NCBI GenBank assembly: GCA_000720805.1 | Contig: JODI01000007.1 | Coordinates: 62,001 to 126,000 of the forward strand | DNA length: 64,000 bases | DNA from: Streptomyces violaceoruber | GTDB lineage: Bacteria > Actinomycetota > Actinomycetes > Streptomycetales > Streptomycetaceae | Direction of reading: 5' to 3' | Shown: piece after piece, positions 59,499 to 64,000 of the stretch | Position numbering within the stretch: the stretch's first letter is position 1 | Layout: every line of letters begins with the position of its first letter | The notes under the pieces: model-generated | Databases searched by the model: none | Told to the model about the DNA's origin: nothing | What the model saw: only the letters and a program-made list of their open reading frames with translations | Made by a program: the position numbers and the translations under genes

Positions 59499-60562
59499 GA
59501 ATGGATCTGCACCTTGCTGTGGTCACCGAGGACGAGCCGGTGGGCCCGGGGCACGCTCGGTGCCGGGGTCACCTCGACATGGCGGCCGATCAGGGAGGCC
59601 TCGATCCGGCCCACCCCGCGGATCGAGGAGTCCCGCAGCACGATGGAGAACTCCAGCTCGCTGTCGGTGATCCGGCAGTTCTCCGCGACGGAGGTGAAGG
59701 GACCGACGTAGGAGTCACTGACCAGCGTGCCGGCGCCGATGACGACGGGGCCGACCACACGTGAGTTGACGATGCGGGCGCCCTCCTCCAGCACGACCCG
59801 CCCGATGGTCTCGGACCTCTCGTCGGTCTCGCCGTCGATACGCCGGTCGAGGGTCTCCAGGACCCGCCGGTTGACCTCCAGCATGTCGGTGACGTTGCCG
59901 GTGTCCTTCCAGTAGCCCTTGATGACCGTGGAGCGGACGTCGGCGCGGGAGTCGATGAGGTGCTGGAGGGCGTGGGTGATCTCCAGCTCGCCCCGCCAGG
60001 ACGGCTCGATGGAACGCACCGCGTCGTGGATCCGGGGCGTGAACAGGTAGACGCCGACCAGGGCGAGGTCGCTGCGCGGGCGCTCCGGTTTCTCCTCCAG
60101 CCCGATGACCTGTCCCTCGGGGCCGAGTTCGGCGACGCCGAAGGAGCGTGGGTCGGCTACCCGGGTGAGGAGGATCTGAGCGTCGGGCCGGTTGCCGCGG
60201 AACTCGTCGACGAGGTCGGTGATGCCGCCGACGATGAAGTTGTCGCCGAGGTACATCACGAAGTCGTCGTCGCCGAGGTAGTCCTCGGCGATCAGCACCG
60301 CGTGGGCCAGGCCCAGCGGCTGCTCCTGGGGGATGTAGGTGATGTCCAGGCCGAACTTCGACCCGTCCCCGACGGCTTCCTCGATCTCCGCGGCGGTGTC
60401 GCCGACGATCATGCCCACGTCGGTGATACCGGCCGCGGCGAGGGATTCGAGGCCGTAGAAGAGGACAGCCCTGTTCGCCACTGGTACGAGTTGTTTGGCC
60501 GAGGTGTGGGTGATCGGCCTCAGCCGTGTCCCGGCGCCCCCGGACAGCACGAGTGCCTTCAT
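59495..60562 (-). CDS. rmlA: Glucose-1-phosphate thymidylyltransferase, long StrD-type
   Basis: 355 residues. Nucleotidyltransferase signature MKALVLSGGAGTRLRPITHT, then PEERPRSDLALVGVYLF-like region (EEKPERPRSDLALVGVYLFT), and a C-terminal left-handed beta-helix (GRVVLEEGARIVNSRVVGPV, VIGAGTLVSDSYVGPFTSVA). This long form is the type found with antibiotic deoxysugar genes (StrD). It makes dTDP-glucose from dTTP and glucose 1-phosphate. I prefer the ATG at 60562, which gives the family's standard length; an ATG at 60574 is possible. The next gene in the unit is a broken RmlB::RmlD fusion. Confidence 0.92.
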   Translation of the reverse strand: MKALVLSGGAGTRLRPITHTSAKQLVPVANRAVLFYGLESLAAAGITDVGMIVGDTAAEIEEAVGDGSKFGLDITYIPQEQPLGLAHAVLIAEDYLGDDDFVMYLGDNFIVGGITDLVDEFRGNRPDAQILLTRVADPRSFGVAELGPEGQVIGLEEKPERPRSDLALVGVYLFTPRIHDAVRSIEPSWRGELEITHALQHLIDSRADVRSTVIKGYWKDTGNVTDMLEVNRRVLETLDRRIDGETDERSETIGRVVLEEGARIVNSRVVGPVVIGAGTLVSDSYVGPFTSVAENCRITDSELEFSIVLRDSSIRGVGRIEASLIGRHVEVTPAPSVPRAHRLVLGDHSKVQIHS

Positions 60563-60610
60563 CTGCTTCACCATAGTCCGTCGCCCCACGTCCAGGGAAC
60601 GGATCATGGC

Positions 60611-60663
60611 GAACGGGCGGCCCGCCGGTTTACACGCGGCGGCGGAACGGGCGGCCCGCCGGT
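60611..60663. repeat. Direct repeat of 19 bases upstream of rmlA
   Basis: GAACGGGCGGCCCGCCGGT occurs at 60611-60629 and 60645-60663, 34 bases apart, each followed by a related CACGCGGCGG. Each unit can fold on itself (GGCGG/CCGCC). It lies between the rmlA start and the small ORF. Tandem duplication is likely. Confidence 0.6.
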
Positions 60664-60679
60664 CGGCACGCGGCGGGGG

Positions 60680-60859
60680 TCAGTCCTCGCCGCGGAAGAT
60701 GTTCTGCTCTGTCCCGCCCCGTGCCGTGCGCGGTGCGTTCTTCTCCTCGACCGCCGGCAGGCAGGTCCGCAGGGCGCGCGCGCCGCGCAGGCGGCGGGCC
60801 CTCGACCAGCCCGTCTCGGGGCGTCGGACAACGGGGTTCTCACTGATCTGCGCGGTCAC
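60680..60859 (-). CDS. Possible small basic protein (59 residues)
   Basis: A GTG at 60859, with GGAAG about ten bases upstream, opens a frame to a TGA at 60680: VTAQISENPVVRRPETGWSR and on to TEQNIFRGED. The third-position G/C bias is fair. It is basic in the middle (ARRLRGARALRTC) and acidic at the end, with no membrane span. I do not recognise it. It is divergent from the cytochrome oxidase operon and could be the first gene of the rmlA unit. Confidence 0.4.
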   Translation of the reverse strand: MTAQISENPVVRRPETGWSRARRLRGARALRTCLPAVEEKNAPRTARGGTEQNIFRGED

Positions 60860-61134
60860 GGCCGTTCATCTTCCTTCTGCGTCCCGTCCTGCCGCCGCCC
60901 ACTCCGGGCCGGGCGGCTCCGTCCTTGCGTGCTGCCCTTCCGGGTCCCCGGCGGGGATCCGGGCAAACAAGGTGATCCGGGCACGCCCCCTGGGCGTGGC
61001 GTGATCCCCCGCCCGGACCGCGGCGGTAGCGTCGCCGCGGCCCGCAGGCGGGACGCCGCGGTCCGGGAGCAGGACGACGGCGCACCTGAGCGGGACGACA
61101 CGGCATCAGGACGAGGCGGCGGCTGAGGAGGACG

Positions 61135-62808
61135 ATGACGGATCTGTCGGAGGGCGATGTCACCGGCCGGCGGCACACCGTCCCCGAGCGCTCGCTCGGC
61201 AGGGCGCTGCTGCGCTGGACCTCGACGACCGACCACAAGGTGATCGGCCGGTTGTACATGGTGACGGCCTTCGGGTTCTTCCTGCTGGGCGGTCTGCTCG
61301 CGCTGGCCATACGGGCCGAACTGGCCCGCCCGGGACTGCAGTTCGTGAACGAGCACACCTACAACCAGCTCTTCACGATCCACGGCACGATCATGATGCT
61401 GCTGTTCGCGACGCCGATGTTCGCCGGTTTCGCGAACGCGGTGATGCCGCTGCAGATCGGCGCTCCGGACGTGGCCTTCCCCCGGCTGAACGCGCTGTCC
61501 TACTGGATGTACCTGTTCGGGGGGCTGATGGTCGTGTCGGGGTTCGTGGTGCCGGGCGGTGCGGCGGCGTTCGGCTGGTTCGCCTATGCCCCGCTCAACA
61601 GCGCCTACCACTCCCCCGGTGCGGGCGGCGACCTGTGGGTGATGGGTCTGGTGGTGACGGGCGTGTCGACGACACTGGGCGCGGTCAACTTCATCGCCAC
61701 CGTCATGTGTCTGCGCGCCCCCGGGATGACGATGTTCCGTATGCCGATTTTCACCTGGAATGTACTGTTCACCTCGATCCTGGTGCTGCCCGCGTTCCCG
61801 GTGCTGACGGCCGCGCTGCTGGCGCTGGAGGCGGACCGGAAGTTCGGCGCGCACGTCTTCGACGCGGCGAACGGCGGGGCGCTGCTGTGGCAGCACCTGT
61901 TCTGGTTCTTCGGTCATCCCGAGGTGTACATCGTGGCCCTGCCGTTCTTCGGGATCGTCACCGAGATCCTGCCGGTGTTCTCCCGCAAGCCGCTGTTCGG
62001 CTATCTGCCGCTGATCGGCGCCACAATCGCGATCACCATGCTGTCCGCGGTGGTGTGGGCGCACCACATGTTCGCCACCGGGGCGGTGCTGCTGCCGTTC
62101 TTCTCCTTGATGTCGTTCCTGATCGCCGTGCCCACCGGCATCAAGTTCTTCGCGTGGATCGGCACCGTGCGGGGCGGCTCGCTGTCCTTCGAGACACCGA
62201 TGCTGTGGGCGCTCGGATTCATGCTCTCGTTCCTGCCGGGCGGGTTGAGCGGGGTGCTGATCGCCTCGCCGCCGCTCGACTTCCACCTCACCGACTCGTA
62301 CTTCATCGTGGCGCATCTGCATTACGTGCTCTTCGGCACCGTCGTGTTCGCGATGTTCGCCGGCTTCTACTTCTGGTGGCCCAAGTTCACCGGCAGGATG
62401 CTCGACGAGCGGCTGGGGAAGCTGCACTTCTGGCTGCTGTTCCCGGCGTTCCATCTGACCTTCCTGGTGCAGCACTGGCTGGGCGAGGAGGGCATGCCCC
62501 GCCGCTACGCCGACTACCTGCCCGCCGACGGCTTCACCCTGCTCAACTCGCTGTCGTCGGCGGGGGCGTTCCTGGTCGGGCTGTCCACGCTGCCGTTCCT
62601 CTACAACGTGTGGCGCACCGCCCGGTACGCGCCGTTCGTCACCGTCGACGACCCCTGGGGGTACGGGCGCGGCCTGGAGTGGGCGACCGGGTGCCCGCCG
62701 CCGCGGCACAACTTCACGGCGCTGCCCAGGGTGCGCTCCGAGGCGCCGGCGTTCGATCTGCACCATCCGGGGATCGTCCGCCGGGCCGAGCGGGAGGGGC
62801 TGCGATGA
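61135..62808 (+). CDS. ctaD: Cytochrome c oxidase subunit I (aa3-type)
   Basis: 557 residues with twelve membrane spans. Heme and CuB ligands are all present: [10 protein letters not shown] (heme a His), [15 protein letters not shown] (CuB His with the cross-linked Tyr), [10 protein letters not shown] (two CuB His) and [11 protein letters not shown] (heme His ligands). GSTVRGG-like K-channel segment reads [14 protein letters not shown]. It reduces O2 to water and pumps protons. GGAGGA precedes the ATG. The subunit IV gene overlaps its end; no subunit II or III gene is in view. It is probably a second copy apart from the main respiratory cluster. Confidence 0.95.
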   Translation: MTDLSEGDVTGRRHTVPERSLGRALLRWTSTTDHKVIGRLYMVTAFGFFLLGGLLALAIRAELARPGLQFVNEHTYNQLFTIHGTIMMLLFATPMFAGFANAVMPLQIGAPDVAFPRLNALSYWMYLFGGLMVVSGFVVPGGAAAFGWFAYAPLNSAYHSPGAGGDLWVMGLVVTGVSTTLGAVNFIATVMCLRAPGMTMFRMPIFTWNVLFTSILVLPAFPVLTAALLALEADRKFGAHVFDAANGGALLWQHLFWFFGHPEVYIVALPFFGIVTEILPVFSRKPLFGYLPLIGATIAITMLSAVVWAHHMFATGAVLLPFFSLMSFLIAVPTGIKFFAWIGTVRGGSLSFETPMLWALGFMLSFLPGGLSGVLIASPPLDFHLTDSYFIVAHLHYVLFGTVVFAMFAGFYFWWPKFTGRMLDERLGKLHFWLLFPAFHLTFLVQHWLGEEGMPRRYADYLPADGFTLLNSLSSAGAFLVGLSTLPFLYNVWRTARYAPFVTVDDPWGYGRGLEWATGCPPPRHNFTALPRVRSEAPAFDLHHPGIVRRAEREGLR

Positions 62809-63194
62809 GGACCGAGTCGTTGCTGTTCGGCGGGGTCGCGCTGTTCTTCGCGGGGGTGGCCGCCCTGTACGGCTGGTGGTCCGGGGAGCCGGCCGGTACG
62901 GCGGCACTCGTGATCGCGTTCCTGATGGCCGCCGTCATCTCCTTCTTCGGCGCCGTGCAGTACCGGCGCAAGGGGCGGCGCCCGCAGGACCGCGCCGACG
63001 CCGAAGTGGCCGACGGGGCGGGACCGTTGGAGTTCTTCCCGCCGGACAGCCGGTGGCCCGTGGTGACCGCGCTGGGGTTCGCGGTCACCGCCCTGGGGGT
63101 GGTCTACGGGCTGTGGCTGTTCCTCATCGGCGGCGCGGTGCTGGCTCGGGGTGTTCTGGGGCTGGTGTTCCAGTACGCCGGCCGACAGGACTGA
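62805..63194 (+). CDS. ctaF: Cytochrome c oxidase subunit IV (actinobacterial CtaF type)
   Basis: 129 residues with about four membrane spans: two in the N-terminal half ([20 protein letters not shown], then [20 protein letters not shown]), a soluble acidic loop ending [13 protein letters not shown], and two at the C-terminus. FFPPxSxWP is the family hallmark. Its ATG overlaps the stop of ctaD by four bases (ATGA), so both are co-translated. The last 71 bases overlap the 3' end of the opposing cytochrome b gene. Confidence 0.92.
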   Translation: MRTESLLFGGVALFFAGVAALYGWWSGEPAGTAALVIAFLMAAVISFFGAVQYRRKGRRPQDRADAEVADGAGPLEFFPPDSRWPVVTALGFAVTALGVVYGLWLFLIGGAVLARGVLGLVFQYAGRQD

Positions 63195-64000
63195 GCGGGG
63201 CTCCGGGGCGGTCGGCGCGCAGCGGACGGTGCTCGCCCTCGTAACCTCCCTCCACGGTCTGCCGTACCTCGCCGGTCTCCACACCGTCCACGAGGTGTTC
63301 GCGCTCGGCGGCCATCAGGGCATGGCACAGCCGCCGGGTGAGCAGGAACGCGAGGACGGGGCCCACGACCAGGGCCGTGCGCAGGACCCAGGTCAGGGTG
63401 TTCAGCGAGATGCGGAAGGTCTGCGCGACGACGTCGTTGCCGCCGGCCAGCAGCAGGACCCCGTAGAAGGTGATCCCGGCGACGCCGAGTGCGGTACGCA
63501 CGGGACGCTCCCTCGGGCGGTCGCACAGGTGCTGCTCCTGCCGGCCCTCGCCGGTCAGGCGCTGTTCGACGAACGGGTGGAGGTACAGGACGAGGAACAG
63601 CAGCCCCGGCAGGACGACCGCCGGAAGCAGCACGTTCCACATCAGGGTGTGACCGGCGAGGCTGGTCTCCCACGGCGGTACGAGCCGCAGCGCGCCCTCG
63701 AGGAAGCCGACGTACCAGTCGGGCTGGGAGCCGGTCGAGGCCAGGTCGGGACGGTAGGGGCCGTACACCCACACGGGGTTGATCTGGGCCAGGCCGCCGA
63801 GCAGGGCGAGGACGCCGAAGACGATCAGCGAGAGGCCGGTGGAGGACGCGGTGAACTGCGGGAAGAGGGGCTTGCCGACGGCGTTGCGCCGGGTGCGGCC
63901 CGGGCCGCCCCACTGGGTGTGCTTGAGGTGGAACACCAGGATCAGGTGCACGGTGACCAGGCCGATCAGTGCTCCCGGCAGCAGCAGGATGTGCAGCGGG
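63124..64000 (-). CDS. qcrB: Cytochrome b subunit of the bc1 complex, C-terminal part
   Basis: The leftward frame is open from the window edge to a TGA at 63124, about 290 codons of the C-terminal half. ILVFHLKHTQWGGPGRTRRN carries a conserved His/Lys helix end, and PQFTASSTGLSLIVFGVLAL, GPYRPDLASTGSQPDWYVGF and LVLYLHPFVEQRLTGEGRQE follow the actinobacterial QcrB pattern with the PDWY motif of the quinol-oxidising site. The N-terminal half with heme ligands lies outside. It transfers electrons from menaquinol toward the oxidase and is divergent in arrangement from, but functionally linked to, ctaD-ctaF. Confidence 0.92.
   Translation of the reverse strand, partial: PLHILLLPGALIGLVTVHLILVFHLKHTQWGGPGRTRRNAVGKPLFPQFTASSTGLSLIVFGVLALLGGLAQINPVWVYGPYRPDLASTGSQPDWYVGFLEGALRLVPPWETSLAGHTLMWNVLLPAVVLPGLLFLVLYLHPFVEQRLTGEGRQEQHLCDRPRERPVRTALGVAGITFYGVLLLAGGNDVVAQTFRISLNTLTWVLRTALVVGPVLAFLLTRRLCHALMAAEREHLVDGVETGEVRQTVEGGYEGEHRPLRADRPGAPLSPVGRRTGTPAPEHPEPAPRRR

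Noticed and set aside
59495..63194. A complete deoxysugar antibiotic gene cluster at 55-61 kb
   Set aside because: Only RmlA, a broken RmlB::RmlD, a methyltransferase and one glycosyltransferase are present; no polyketide, peptide or aminocyclitol genes are in the window.

Overview
This window is high-GC actinobacterial DNA, almost certainly from a Streptomyces chromosome. The evidence is the strong G/C bias at third codon positions, frequent GTG starts, several probable leaderless starts (a -10-like hexamer 6-7 nt before the start codon), a mycothiol-dependent formaldehyde dehydrogenase, a PPOX/F420-type flavin protein, many TetR/ROK/MerR regulators, secreted proteins and carbohydrate ABC importers. 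The mix of sugar uptake, secreted hydrolases, drug-resistance-like genes, decayed small repeats and a second set of respiratory genes looks like an accessory or chromosome-arm region. I see no tRNA, rRNA, CRISPR array, intact insertion sequence or prophage.

Layout. 1-6.4 kb: a leftward sugar ABC importer operon (binding protein, two permeases, then an unknown gene cut by the window edge) with a ROK regulator, divergent from a BadF-type sugar kinase; a perfect inverted repeat lies between regulator and kinase. 6.5-10.3 kb: a Tat-exported PAP2 phosphatase and a GT39-like membrane glycosyltransferase. 10.3-19.2 kb: a solo FhaA N-terminal domain protein coupled to a 60-residue ORF, an RpiR regulator, an ANTAR-GAF-PAS-SpoIIE phosphatase, a flavin reductase-like protein, a peptidoglycan-binding membrane protein, and a TetR gene followed by a Zn-ribbon/OB-fold protein, these last two sharing an operator-like motif. 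19.2-28.9 kb: an oxidoreductase, a large secreted alpha/beta hydrolase, a C-S lyase-type aminotransferase, a DUF3800-like protein, a cell-surface serine protease and an EamA transporter.

29-35.5 kb: a second sugar system (ROK regulator divergent from two permeases, a binding protein and a Gfo/Idh/MocA dehydrogenase), then an L,D-transpeptidase. 35.7-39.7 kb: two SDR enzymes and a three-gene mycothiol formaldehyde-detoxification unit. 39.8-49.4 kb: an ABC exporter, a SnoaL-like protein, a FolD paralogue, two related MGT-type glycosyltransferases, a TetR with a divergent secreted beta-propeller, and a TipAL-like MerR coupled to one of the glycosyltransferases. 49.5-55.3 kb: a GH5 endoglycoceramidase-like enzyme, an Otr(A)/Tet(M)-type ribosomal protection GTPase with a possible leader peptide and hairpin, an APH-family kinase and a phosphoesterase.

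55.3-60.9 kb: a GT2 glycosyltransferase, a methyltransferase, an RmlB::RmlD deletion chimera and an RmlA/StrD-type nucleotidyltransferase. 61.1-64 kb: cytochrome oxidase subunits I and IV, convergent and overlapping with a cytochrome b gene that runs off the window.

Three copies of a small repeat with GGGCCCTTCTGATGGATCTCCG ends lie at 42.6, 45.0 and 55.3 kb. The most original observations are the leader ORF and Shine-Dalgarno-masking hairpin before the ribosomal protection gene, the RmlB::RmlD chimera, the repeat family, and the shared operator-like palindromes. Functions are assigned from protein motifs read by eye; no database search was possible.
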